DNA from: JAJXWB01 sp039808645
GTDB lineage: Bacteria; Pseudomonadota; Alphaproteobacteria; Rhizobiales; Beijerinckiaceae
Direction of reading: 5' to 3'
Length of the DNA: 7,673 nt
Assembly: GCA_039808645.1 (NCBI GenBank)
Contig: JBDHTL010000158.1
Coordinates: 1-7,673 of the forward strand
The position numbers and the translations under genes were made by a program. Within the stretch, counting starts at the first letter, position 1, and each line of letters starts with the position of its first letter. Under the pieces are notes generated by a model. The model saw nothing but the letters and a program-made list of their open reading frames with translations. It was not told where the DNA came from and made no database searches. Below are positions 1 through 6,438 of this stretch, piece by piece.

Positions 1-865
1 CGCCGAACCTGTCGGGATCGAAGGCGATCATGAGCGCGCCGCCGTTGGGCGGTCCCGTGTCCTCCAGGGCGCCGCGCGAAGATTCGATCCGGCCGGCCTC
101 GGGGCTCGTCGGCTGGCCGATTAGGACGCCGGCGAGCAATTCCACCATCAGCGCAATGGAAGAGCCCTTGTGCCCGCCGAACGGCGATTGCGCGCCGAGC
201 AGGATCGCCGCCGGATCGCGGGTCGGCAGGCCATCCGGCCCGACGCCCGCGCCTTCGGGCGCGAGATTTCCGTCGCGCGCTGCGATCTGCAATTCGCCGC
301 GCGCGGTCGCCGCCGACGCCTGATCGAAGATGAAGCCGCCGTCCGCGGTCGGAAACCCGAAGGCCATAGCATTCGTGCCGAAGAAGCGCTGCGCCGCGCC
401 GGCGGGCGCGACGAAGGGCACATAGGCCGTGCAGATCAATGCGCCGAGCCCCAGCGCCACCAGCGGCTCGATATCGACCCACAGCGCCGAGAAATGGTGG
501 ACATCAGTGATCGCCGCCGCCGCGATTCCATTTTCGCGCGCGACTTTCGCGATTTCGACGCGCGCAACCTCGGTGGCGAGCGGCGACAACCCGCGCCCGC
601 CGTCGACGCGCACGACGCCCGGCCCGAGGCGCGTGACCTGCGGCGCGACATCCCCCTTCGCCTTGCCGCATTTAAGCGCGGCGAGAAAGCCGGGCAGGCG
701 GAACAGGCCGTGCGAGGCGCACCCGTCCCCTTCGGCGCGCGCGAGGACTTGCGCCGTGGCGCGCGCGTGAGCCTCGTCGCAGCCGGCGGCGGCGAGCGCG
801 GCGCGCGCCGCGGCTTCGATCCTGGCGAGATCGAGCGTGACGAATTCGGAGGACGCGCTGGACAT
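1..865 (-). CDS. Ldh2-family NAD(P)H-dependent oxidoreductase, C-terminus cut by window edge
   Basis: The reverse strand reads open from an ATG at 865-863 to the window edge: 288 residues with no stop. The family usually has about 330-350, so roughly 50 C-terminal residues lie outside. Seen motifs: SHGLFRLPGF at residues 51-60, with the conserved histidine at 52; HHFSALW at 123-129; FFGTNAMAFGFP at 161-172; FGGHKGSSIALMVELLAG at 229-246. These are hallmarks of the malate/L-lactate dehydrogenase (Ldh2) family, soluble enzymes that reduce 2-oxo or cyclic imino acids with NAD(P)H through an unusual non-Rossmann fold. The HHFSALW form recalls the delta1-piperideine-2-carboxylate/pyrroline-2-carboxylate reductase (DpkA) branch rather than classic malate or ureidoglycolate dehydrogenases. 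That substrate is inference, so no symbol is given. No clear Shine-Dalgarno precedes the ATG. The gene is divergent from the DUF4405 gene and its partners would lie beyond the left edge. Confidence 0.9.
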   Translation of the reverse strand, partial: MSSASSEFVTLDLARIEAAARAALAAAGCDEAHARATAQVLARAEGDGCASHGLFRLPGFLAALKCGKAKGDVAPQVTRLGPGVVRVDGGRGLSPLATEVARVEIAKVARENGIAAAAITDVHHFSALWVDIEPLVALGLGALICTAYVPFVAPAGAAQRFFGTNAMAFGFPTADGGFIFDQASAATARGELQIAARDGNLAPEGAGVGPDGLPTRDPAAILLGAQSPFGGHKGSSIALMVELLAGVLIGQPTSPEAGRIESSRGALEDTGPPNGGALMIAFDPDRFG

Positions 866-996
866 GGATTTCGCACTTACAGGACGGGATGGTTGCTGGC
901 TATCCGACGGGCGGCGCTGCTACCGCGCGACAACGCGCCACATGCGCTGCTCGTGACGGATTCATATCTTGGCGACAGGGAGGCGTCCGAAGCAAC

Positions 997-1002
997 AAGG
1001 GA
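997..1002 (+). promoter_or_regulatory. Ribosome binding site deciding the GTG start of the DUF4405 gene
   Basis: AAGGGA sits six bases before GTG 1009 and directly abuts ATG 1003, leaving no spacer for the ATG. The spacing therefore favours GTG 1009. The ATG two codons upstream remains possible and would add only two residues. Confidence 0.5.
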
Positions 1003-1008
1003 ATGACA

Positions 1009-1500
1009 GTGAATACGCTTCTCAACCGCCTCGCCACGCCGTTCACGCTGGCTCTTTTCGCGATCTCGACCATTTCGGGCGTCGCGCTCTTCCTGCACAT
1101 GGGGCAGGGCTACTTCCACGCGATGCACGAGTGGCTGAGCATAGTGTTGCTCGCGCCGGTCGCACTGCATGTCTGGAAGAACTGGAATCCCATCGTCATC
1201 TACGCCAGGCGCGGCGCGCTGCTGTGGCCGACGCTGGCGAGCGTGGTCATCGCCGTTCCCTTCGTCTGGCACGCGCTCTCGGGCAACCCGCTGGGCGGCT
1301 CGCCCGGCGCGGCGACCCGGTTCATGTTGCGCGCGCCGATATCGGATCTCGCGCCGGTGCTGAAGATGACGCCCGACGCCCTGCAGGCCGCGCTCGCGGC
1401 GAAGGGATACAAGGCCGCGTCCACGCAGGACTCGATAGAGAAGATCGCCGGCGAGGAGGCGCGCGTGGCGCTGTTCGCGGTGCTCCCGAAGGGGCGCTGA
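1009..1500 (+). CDS. DUF4405 domain integral membrane protein, possible b-type haem binder
   Basis: A 163-residue protein with three hydrophobic segments at about 11-31, 42-58 and 69-90, then a soluble C-terminal part (about 105-163) containing a short helical stretch (MTPDALQAALAAKGY, 120-134). Histidines lie in or beside the membrane spans at 30, 37, 40, 54 and 88. The pattern fits DUF4405, small cytochrome b-like membrane proteins often found beside redox genes. Haem binding is inference from histidine placement. GTG 1009 is chosen because AAGGGA lies six bases upstream and the resulting N-terminus (MNTLLNRLATPFT) looks like that of the family. ATG 1003 is the alternative. An ATG at 889 would add a 40-residue leader of low-quality sequence and is not credible. 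It is divergent from the Ldh2-type gene across about 143 bp and convergent with parE. Confidence 0.8.
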   Translation: MNTLLNRLATPFTLALFAISTISGVALFLHMGQGYFHAMHEWLSIVLLAPVALHVWKNWNPIVIYARRGALLWPTLASVVIAVPFVWHALSGNPLGGSPGAATRFMLRAPISDLAPVLKMTPDALQAALAAKGYKAASTQDSIEKIAGEEARVALFAVLPKGR

Positions 1501-1507
1501 GAAATCC

Positions 1508-1537
1508 TGGACCGCGAGCCTGAAGGCTGGCGGTCCA
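1508..1537. terminator. Hairpin between convergent DUF4405 and parE genes
   Basis: The 8-bp arms TGGACCGC (1508-1515) and GCGGTCCA (1530-1537) pair perfectly. After one G-G mismatch, an inner AGCC/GGCT stem closes on a TGAA loop. It fills most of the 44-bp gap between two convergent stop codons, so it probably ends transcription from both sides. There is no true T run on the plus side and only a short TTTC after it on the minus side, so it is not a textbook intrinsic terminator. Confidence 0.6.
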
Positions 1538-1544
1538 CGGTCCC

Positions 1545-3584
1545 TCACACGTCGATAATATCCTGCTCTTGCGCGAAGGCGGCGCGTTCCTGGATGAACT
1601 GGAAGCGCGCCTCGGGCTTGTTGCCCATCAGGCGCTCGACGGAATCGGCCGTCTCGTCGCGATCCTCCGGCGAGATCATGACCTTCAGAAGAATGCGCTT
1701 CCGCGGGTCCATCGTCGTCTCCTTCAATTGCGCGGGCAGCATTTCGCCGAGGCCCTTGAAGCGGCTGACTTCGATCTTGCCCTTGCCGGTCAGAACGCTC
1801 TTCTCGAGCTCCTGCCGGTGCGCGTCGTCGCGCGCGTAGACGCTCTTCGATCCCTGCGTGAGCTTGTAGAGCGGCGGGGCGGCGATGAAGAGATGGCCTT
1901 CCTCGATCAGCCGCGGCATCTGCCGGTAGAAGAAGGTGATGAGCAGCGAGGCGATATGCGCGCCGTCGACGTCGGCGTCCGTCATGATGATGATGCGGTC
2001 GTAGCGCAGGTCGTCGTGGCGATAGCTCGCGCCGACGCCACAGCCCAGCGCCTGCACGAGATCGGAAATCTGCTGGTTGGCGGCAAGCTTGTCGCGCGTC
2101 GCCGACGCGACGTTGAGAATCTTGCCGCGCAGCGGCAGCACCGCCTGCATCGCGCGGTCGCGCGCCTGCTTGGCCGAACCGCCCGCCGAGTCGCCCTCGA
2201 CGATGAAGAGTTCGGAACCCACGGAGCCCGAGTTCGAGCAATCCGCGAGCTTGCCCGGCAGGCGCAGCTTTCGCGTCGCCGTCTTGCGCGCGACGTCTTT
2301 CTCGGCGCGCCGGCGCAGGCGGTCCTCCGCGCGTTCGATGACGAAATTCAGAAGCTGCGTCGCCTGCGAGGGCGAACCGGCGAGCCAGTGGTCGAAAGCG
2401 TCGCGCACGGTGGCCTCGACGATGCGCGAAGCCTCGACCGTCATCAGGCGGCTCTTGTTCTGCCCCTGGAATTCCGGCTCGCGGATGAACACCGAGATCA
2501 TCGCGGCCGTCTGGCCGACCACGTCGTCGCCCTGGATATTGCCGGCGCGCTTCGACTGGCCGATGCGTTCGGCGTGATCCTTCAGGCCGCGCAGCAGGGC
2601 GAGCCGAAAGCCCGCCTCGTGTGTGCCGCCGTCGGGCGTGGGAATCGTGTTGCAATAGGAATTGGTGAAGCCGTCGTCGGCCGGCAGCCAGGCTATCGCC
2701 CATTCCAGCGAGCCGTGCCCGCCCTCGCGCTCCACCTTGCCGGCGAAGGGTTCGGGCGTGACGGTTTCCTTCCCCTCGATTTCGCGCGCGAGATAGTCCT
2801 TGAGGCCGCCGGGGAAGCGGAACACGGCTTCGGCCGGCGTATCCGTGCCCTCGACCAGCGCAGGCGCGCATTTCCAGCGGATTTCCACGCCGCCGAACAG
2901 ATAGGCTTTGGACCGCGCCATGCGGAACATCCGGGCCGGGCGGAAATGCGCGCCCTTCCCGAAAATCTGCGGATCGGGATGAAAGCGCACCCTGGTGCCG
3001 CGCCGGTTCTTCACCGCGCCGACCTGCTGCAGCTTCGATGTCGGCAGCCCCCTCGAAAACGTCTGGCGATAGAGCTGCTGGCCGCGCGCGACCTCCACTT
3101 CCAGCGAATCCGACAGCGCGTTGACGACGGAGACGCCGACGCCGTGCAGGCCGCCGGACGTTTGGTAGGCGCCGGAATCGAATTTGCCGCCGGCGTGCAG
3201 CATCGTCATGATGACTTCGAGCGCAGACTTCTTCGGGAACTTCGGATGCGGATCGACGGGCATGCCGCGCCCGTTGTCGGTCACGGTCACGAAGCCGTCG
3301 GCGTCGAGATCGACCTCGATGAAGGTAGCGTGGCCGGCCACCGCCTCGTCCATCGAATTGTCGATCACCTCGGCGAAGAGATGATGCAGCGCGGTCTCGT
3401 CCGTGCCGCCGATATACATGCCGGGGCGCCGGCGCACCGGCTCCAGCCCCTCCAGCACTTCGATCGAGGCGGCCGTATAGCCGGCCTCGCCGGGCGTGCC
3501 GGAGCGGGGCGCGTCTTTCTTCGCTGGGGTCGCGGGCGCGGCCTTGCGCGCCGCGCCGCCAAACAGATCGCCGTTCTGGGCCAT
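1545..3584 (-). CDS. parE: DNA topoisomerase IV subunit B (ParE)
   Basis: Encodes 679 residues from ATG 3584. ParE is the ATPase subunit of topoisomerase IV, which with ParC decatenates daughter chromosomes. GHKL ATPase motifs: E72 and N76 in the EVIDNSMDEA helix, DNGRGMP at 103-109 and QTSGGLHGVG at 141-150. A transducer domain follows. The TOPRIM domain has EGDSAGG at 463-469 and TDADVDG at 535-541, whose acidic residues bind magnesium. RFKGLGEM at 608-615 is the conserved C-terminal motif. The AKQARDR stretch (471-477) is ParE-type, whereas GyrB normally has AKQGRDR. The length and lack of a long GyrB insert also argue against GyrB. About 35 low-complexity Ala/Lys/Pro residues precede the ATPase core, which is why it exceeds E. 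coli ParE (630). ATG 3584 (MAQNGDLFGG) is chosen because the DLFG start is common in alphaproteobacterial homologues as I recall them. ATG 3614 would add ten residues. Neither has a good Shine-Dalgarno. Confidence 0.96.
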   Translation of the reverse strand: MAQNGDLFGGAARKAAPATPAKKDAPRSGTPGEAGYTAASIEVLEGLEPVRRRPGMYIGGTDETALHHLFAEVIDNSMDEAVAGHATFIEVDLDADGFVTVTDNGRGMPVDPHPKFPKKSALEVIMTMLHAGGKFDSGAYQTSGGLHGVGVSVVNALSDSLEVEVARGQQLYRQTFSRGLPTSKLQQVGAVKNRRGTRVRFHPDPQIFGKGAHFRPARMFRMARSKAYLFGGVEIRWKCAPALVEGTDTPAEAVFRFPGGLKDYLAREIEGKETVTPEPFAGKVEREGGHGSLEWAIAWLPADDGFTNSYCNTIPTPDGGTHEAGFRLALLRGLKDHAERIGQSKRAGNIQGDDVVGQTAAMISVFIREPEFQGQNKSRLMTVEASRIVEATVRDAFDHWLAGSPSQATQLLNFVIERAEDRLRRRAEKDVARKTATRKLRLPGKLADCSNSGSVGSELFIVEGDSAGGSAKQARDRAMQAVLPLRGKILNVASATRDKLAANQQISDLVQALGCGVGASYRHDDLRYDRIIIMTDADVDGAHIASLLITFFYRQMPRLIEEGHLFIAAPPLYKLTQGSKSVYARDDAHRQELEKSVLTGKGKIEVSRFKGLGEMLPAQLKETTMDPRKRILLKVMISPEDRDETADSVERLMGNKPEARFQFIQERAAFAQEQDIIDV

Positions 3585-3705
3585 GCCGCGTTTTACGCTG
3601 ATTCGGTTCGTCATGGGGCTGTATGCCACGTCCGGTGGAAAAGCGCGAACGAAACGGAAACAGCCGAGGTTACGCGGCCTTAAAAGCTCTTGCGCTAAAC
3701 ATGCC

Positions 3706-3821
3706 GTCATGCCCGCGCCTGCCGCGGGCGTCCACGCCGCGCCGCCGCGAGATTTGATGACGATGAAGGAGCATTCTCTGACGCCGCATGGCGTGGACGG
3801 CCCGGACAAGCCCGGCCATGA
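3706..3821. repeat. Composite of two inverted dispersed palindromic repeats overlapping a gene start
   Basis: The left unit (3706-3738) begins GTCATGCCCGCG, has a perfect 7-bp stem (3711-3717 with 3723-3729, loop CCTGC) and ends CGTCCACGCC. The right unit (3790-3821) is its inverse: it starts GGCGTGGACGG, has a GGCCCGG/CCCGGCC stem with one mismatch around ACAAG, and ends GGCCATGA. Aligned head to head they share TCATG at one end and CGTCCACGCC at the other, with different but compensating stem bases. About 51 bp separates them. From memory, this matches a family scattered in many copies between genes of Bradyrhizobium, Rhodopseudomonas and methylotroph relatives, where it yields spurious peptides such as GVDGRDKPGHD. 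The right unit here reads GVDGPDKPGHE in the frame of the downstream glycosyltransferase. Confidence 0.8.
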
Positions 3822-5112
3822 GCTTTGGCCGGGGAAAGGCGACCCCCTCACGATCGTCATCTGCCTCGACCACGCCTCGGTCACCGGCGGGCAGGCCAAG
3901 GTCGCCTTCGACAGCGCCATCGGCCTGAAGGCGGCGGGCCATCGCCCCATCGTGTTCGCCGCCGCCGGTCCGGTCGATCCGCTGTTGCGCGACAACGGGA
4001 TCGAGGTTGTCTGCCTCGGCCAGACAGACCTGCTCGGCGCCTCGTCGAAACTGAAGGGCGCCGCGCAGGGCGTGTGGAACATTGCGGCGCGGCGCGCGCT
4101 CGGCAACCTGCTCGCCGGCATGCCGCCCGGCCGGACCGTCGTGCATGTGCACGGCTGGGCCAAGGCGCTGTCGCCGTCGATCGCGCCGGCCATCCGCGCC
4201 TCCGGCCTGCCGGCGATCTTCACCCTGCACGACTACTTTCTGTTCTGCCCGACCGGCGGCTTTTACGACTACAACGCGCATGAACTCTGCGAGCGCAGGC
4301 CGCTCGGACTTTCGTGCCTCGCGACCAATTGCGATGCTGTCTCCTATCCGCGCAAGGCCTGGCGCAGCGCGCGGCTTGCCTTGGCCAACGGCGTCGTCGG
4401 CCTCCGCGACATTTTCTCGGATTTCATCTGCATCTCGAACGTGCAGCGGGAGATAATCGCGCCCTATTTGCCCGGGGGCAGGCGCGTCCACGCCATTGCA
4501 AACCCCGTCGGCGCCGAGGATCTCGGGCCGAAGGCGGAGCCGGCTTCGGGCGGGATCGTCTTCGTCGGCCGCGTCTCGCCGGAAAAGGGGCCGCTGCTCT
4601 TCGCCGAAGCTGCGCGAAATGCCGGCATGATCCCGACCTTCGTCGGCGACGGTCCGGCCGCCGCCGAATTGCGCGAGAAATTTCCGGAAGCGCGCATTCT
4701 CGGCTGGCTGAAGCCGGAAGAGGCGCGACGCGCGTTGCGCGCGGCGCGCGCGCTGGTCTTCCCGTCGCGCTGGTACGAAGGCCAGCCGCTGACCGTGCTC
4801 GAGGCCAAGGCGTCGGGCACGCCGGTGATCGTGTCGGACGTCTGCGCCGGTCGCGAGGAAATCGCAGACGGCGAAACGGGCCTCTGGTTCAGGTCGGGCG
4901 ACGCCGCCGATCTCGCGCGCGCTTTGAAGACGATGCAGGACGACGCCGTCGTGCGAAGAATGTCGAACGCGGCCTACGCCGCCTATTGGCGCGATCCGCC
5001 GACGCTCGCGCGCCATGTCGAGCGCCTCGAACGGGCCTATCGCGGCATGCTGGCCGGCGCCCCGCAACTCGCGCCGAAGGCCACGGGGGCGGCTGCATGC
5101 GTCTCGCCGTAA
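3757..5112 (+). CDS. GT4-type glycosyltransferase, first of a pair; N-terminus derived from a repeat
   Basis: A cytoplasmic GT-B glycosyltransferase of 451 residues from ATG 3757. The first Rossmann half begins near residue 28 (LTIVICLDHA), with TGGQAK as the glycine-rich acceptor-side loop and HDYFLFCP at 158-165. The second half starts at IVFVGRVSPEKG and carries the GT4 signature E(x7)E at E341 and E349 within WYEGQPLTVLEAKASG, which contacts the nucleotide-sugar donor. Four cysteines (164, 178, 187, 192) cluster after the HDY motif. The donor and acceptor cannot be read from sequence; surface polysaccharide synthesis is the likely role. Start: only ATG 3757 and ATG 3763 lie close in frame, and both place the repeat-encoded GVDGPDKPGHE at the N-terminus. 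AAGGAG at 3766-3771 lies downstream of both ATGs and six bases before an in-frame CTG at 3778. An ATG at 3496 would run antisense into parE and is unlikely. The stop overlaps the next glycosyltransferase by 16 nt. Confidence 0.88.
   Translation: MTMKEHSLTPHGVDGPDKPGHELWPGKGDPLTIVICLDHASVTGGQAKVAFDSAIGLKAAGHRPIVFAAAGPVDPLLRDNGIEVVCLGQTDLLGASSKLKGAAQGVWNIAARRALGNLLAGMPPGRTVVHVHGWAKALSPSIAPAIRASGLPAIFTLHDYFLFCPTGGFYDYNAHELCERRPLGLSCLATNCDAVSYPRKAWRSARLALANGVVGLRDIFSDFICISNVQREIIAPYLPGGRRVHAIANPVGAEDLGPKAEPASGGIVFVGRVSPEKGPLLFAEAARNAGMIPTFVGDGPAAAELREKFPEARILGWLKPEEARRALRAARALVFPSRWYEGQPLTVLEAKASGTPVIVSDVCAGREEIADGETGLWFRSGDAADLARALKTMQDDAVVRRMSNAAYAAYWRDPPTLARHVERLERAYRGMLAGAPQLAPKATGAAACVSP
3766..3771 (+). 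promoter_or_regulatory. Shine-Dalgarno-like AAGGAG without a matching ATG
   Basis: AAGGAG is the best ribosome-binding match near the glycosyltransferase start, yet it lies inside the frame opened by ATG 3757 or 3763. Six bases after it is an in-frame CTG (3778), which could serve as a rare start. It may also be a chance match within the spacer of the repeat composite. Confidence 0.3.
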
Positions 5113-6137
5113 ACGCGCGCGTCACCGCCTTCTCGATGGGCGGGCAGCAGCGCGTGACCGCCGAAATCCTGAAGCGCCTCGGTCCGGTCGCGGCCGTCGC
5201 GCCGGCGAAGCCGCTCGGCGGCGTCAAGGGTCACGCGTGGGAACAGGCCGTTCTGCCGCTGCGCACGGTTGGCAAGCTTCTGTGGTCGCCCTCCGCCACC
5301 GGCCCGATCGTGAAGCGCGCGCAGGTCGTGACGCTGCACGACGTCGCCTTTCTCGATGCGCCGGAATTCTTCTCGGCCAATTTCGCGCGCGCCTATCGCC
5401 TGCTGTTGCCGCCGCTTCTGAAGCGCGCGGCGAAGGTCGTCACCGTCTCGGAATTCTCGCGGCGGCGCATCGCGCATTGGTACGGGCTCGACGCCGCGCG
5501 CATCGAGGTCATCGGCAACGGTGTGAGCGAACAGTTTCGCCGCTACGAACCGGACGCCATCGCCGGGACGCGCGCGGCGCTCGATCTGCCGCGCCGCTAC
5601 TTCCTGCTGCAGGCGACGTCCGACCGCCGCAAGAATCTCAGCAAGTCCCTGGAGGCATGGGCCGCTGCGCTGCCCGATCTGCCGCCCGATCTGCATCTCG
5701 TCGTGTCCGGCAATCTCGCGCGCACGCACGTGTTCGGCGCCACCGGTCCGATCGGCGATTTCCCGCGAACGAAACTCGTCGGCTATGTCGCGGACGAGCA
5801 CATGGGGCCGCTGATCGCGGGCGCCGAGGCCTTCCTGTTTCCCACGCTCTACGAAGGCTTCGGCCTGCCGATCATCGAGGCTATGGCCTGCGGCGCGCCG
5901 GTGCTGACCAGCGCCGCCACCGCGACGCAGGAGGTCGCGGGCGAGGCCGCGCTTCTGGTCGATCCCGGCTCGGTCGCGCAGATCGCCGTCGGCATGAAGG
6001 CTTTGGCCAGCGATTCCTGGCTGCGCACGCGGCTGTCGGCGGCAGGCGAACAGCGCGCGAAACTCTATTCCTGGGACGACGCCGCGGCGCGGTACGGCAA
6101 ATTGTTCCGCGCGCTCGGCGCGGATATGGGACCGTAA
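5097..6137 (+). CDS. GT4-type glycosyltransferase, second of a pair (mannosyltransferase-like)
   Basis: Encodes 346 residues starting MRLAVNARVTAFSMGGQQRV, a typical short GT4 beginning with the glycine-rich loop at 15-16. Further landmarks: TLHDVAFLDAP at 79-89, VSEFSRRRI at 117-125, the IGNGV linker at 139-143, the donor-side SDRRKNL at 175-181, and the E(x7)E signature E253/E261 in YEGFGLPIIEAMACG. This arrangement resembles the WbaZ/MtfB-like mannosyltransferases of O-antigen and exopolysaccharide loci, but sugar specificity is not decidable by eye. No signal peptide or membrane span is apparent, so it should act at the inner face of the membrane. ATG 5097 lies inside the last codons of the preceding glycosyltransferase (16-nt overlap in another frame), implying translational coupling and joint function. 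Only a weak GGGGGCGG precedes the start. The pair likely adds successive sugars to one glycan. Confidence 0.92.
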   Translation: MRLAVNARVTAFSMGGQQRVTAEILKRLGPVAAVAPAKPLGGVKGHAWEQAVLPLRTVGKLLWSPSATGPIVKRAQVVTLHDVAFLDAPEFFSANFARAYRLLLPPLLKRAAKVVTVSEFSRRRIAHWYGLDAARIEVIGNGVSEQFRRYEPDAIAGTRAALDLPRRYFLLQATSDRRKNLSKSLEAWAAALPDLPPDLHLVVSGNLARTHVFGATGPIGDFPRTKLVGYVADEHMGPLIAGAEAFLFPTLYEGFGLPIIEAMACGAPVLTSAATATQEVAGEAALLVDPGSVAQIAVGMKALASDSWLRTRLSAAGEQRAKLYSWDDAAARYGKLFRALGADMGP

Positions 6138-6172
6138 CGAAACCTTCAAGGACTCGTGCCCTAATAAGAGGC

Positions 6173-6334
6173 ATGAGGCCCGCTCCTGCCAGTTCCGCCC
6201 TGTTGCTGCGTTACGCAGACGCCGCGGGCTACGGCGCCGTCTCCTTCGACGACGAAGAAGAACCGGTCCTGCGCCGCAAGAAGCGTCGCGGTTTCTGGCG
6301 CGCTTTCCTCTCCTTCCTCTTCCTCGTCGTCTGA
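6173..6334 (+). CDS. Small hypothetical protein, acidic-basic with hydrophobic C-terminus
   Basis: A 53-residue reading frame that I do not recognise. It begins 35 nt after the second glycosyltransferase on the same strand. The order is: a neutral N-terminus (MRPAPASSALLLRYADAAGYG), an acidic patch FDDEEE at 25-30, a basic patch RRKKRR at 34-39, then a hydrophobic tail GFWRAFLSFLFLVV at 40-53 ending at the stop. The tail is short for a full membrane span, but with the preceding basic cluster it suggests peripheral or tail-anchored membrane attachment. AAGAGG lies just upstream, only one base from the ATG, so the ribosome site is imperfect. The ordered charge segregation and position right behind the glycosyltransferases suggest a real gene of the same unit. 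A chance frame in GC-rich DNA cannot be excluded. Confidence 0.5.
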   Translation: MRPAPASSALLLRYADAAGYGAVSFDDEEEPVLRRKKRRGFWRAFLSFLFLVV

Positions 6335-6345
6335 ACGCGCCGCCG

Positions 6346-6365
6346 CCGCCGCAGGGGTTCGGCGG
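6346..6365 (+). terminator. Weak GC hairpin after the glycosyltransferase unit
   Basis: CCGCCG (6346-6351) can pair with CGGCGG (6360-6365) around an eight-base loop, 12 nt past the small frame's stop. It is followed by TCGCGTTTG rather than a T run. It stands between the glycosyltransferase unit and the kinase promoter, so termination is plausible, but runs of CCG make such pairing common by chance. Confidence 0.25.
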
Positions 6366-6377
6366 TCGCGTTTGCGG

Positions 6378-6406
6378 TTGACTAAGCGGCTGATGCTCAA
6401 CATAAA
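6378..6406 (+). promoter_or_regulatory. Sigma-70-like promoter for the histidine kinase
   Basis: TTGACT (6378-6383, five of six matches to TTGACA) and CATAAA (6401-6406, four of six to TATAAT) are separated by exactly 17 bp, about 30 nt before the kinase start. The -10 region is unusually AT-rich for this window. I saw no GGAAC-type general-stress (EcfG) promoter in this gap. Confidence 0.55.
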
Positions 6407-6438
6407 AGTCCCCTGGTTGACGAGCCGCGATCAAGGGC

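Noticed and set aside
942..970. Promoter for the DUF4405 gene using TATCTT at 965-970
   Set aside because: No acceptable -35 sequence at 16-18 bp spacing; a single -10-like hexamer is not enough.
170..1006. A 278-codon plus-strand frame over the Ldh2-type gene
   Set aside because: Antisense shadow of a gene with clear family motifs; arginine-rich and featureless.
877..2871. A 664-codon minus-strand frame overlapping parE and the DUF4405 gene
   Set aside because: Out of frame with parE and low-complexity arginine-rich; it conflicts with two well-supported genes.
1569..3683. A 704-codon open frame on the plus strand antisense to parE
   Set aside because: It mirrors parE codon by codon. GC-rich third positions keep antisense frames open, and the translation is arginine/alanine-rich with no motif.
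3706..3821. A CRISPR array or mobile element in the parE-glycosyltransferase gap
   Set aside because: Only two units in inverted orientation, with no regular spacing, target duplication or transposase; it fits a dispersed palindromic repeat pair.
3585..4223. Extension of parE far upstream to an ATG at 4223
   Set aside because: The added sequence is antisense to the glycosyltransferase and runs through the palindromic repeats (it reads WTPAAGAGMTA, typical repeat junk). ParE homology begins near 3584.
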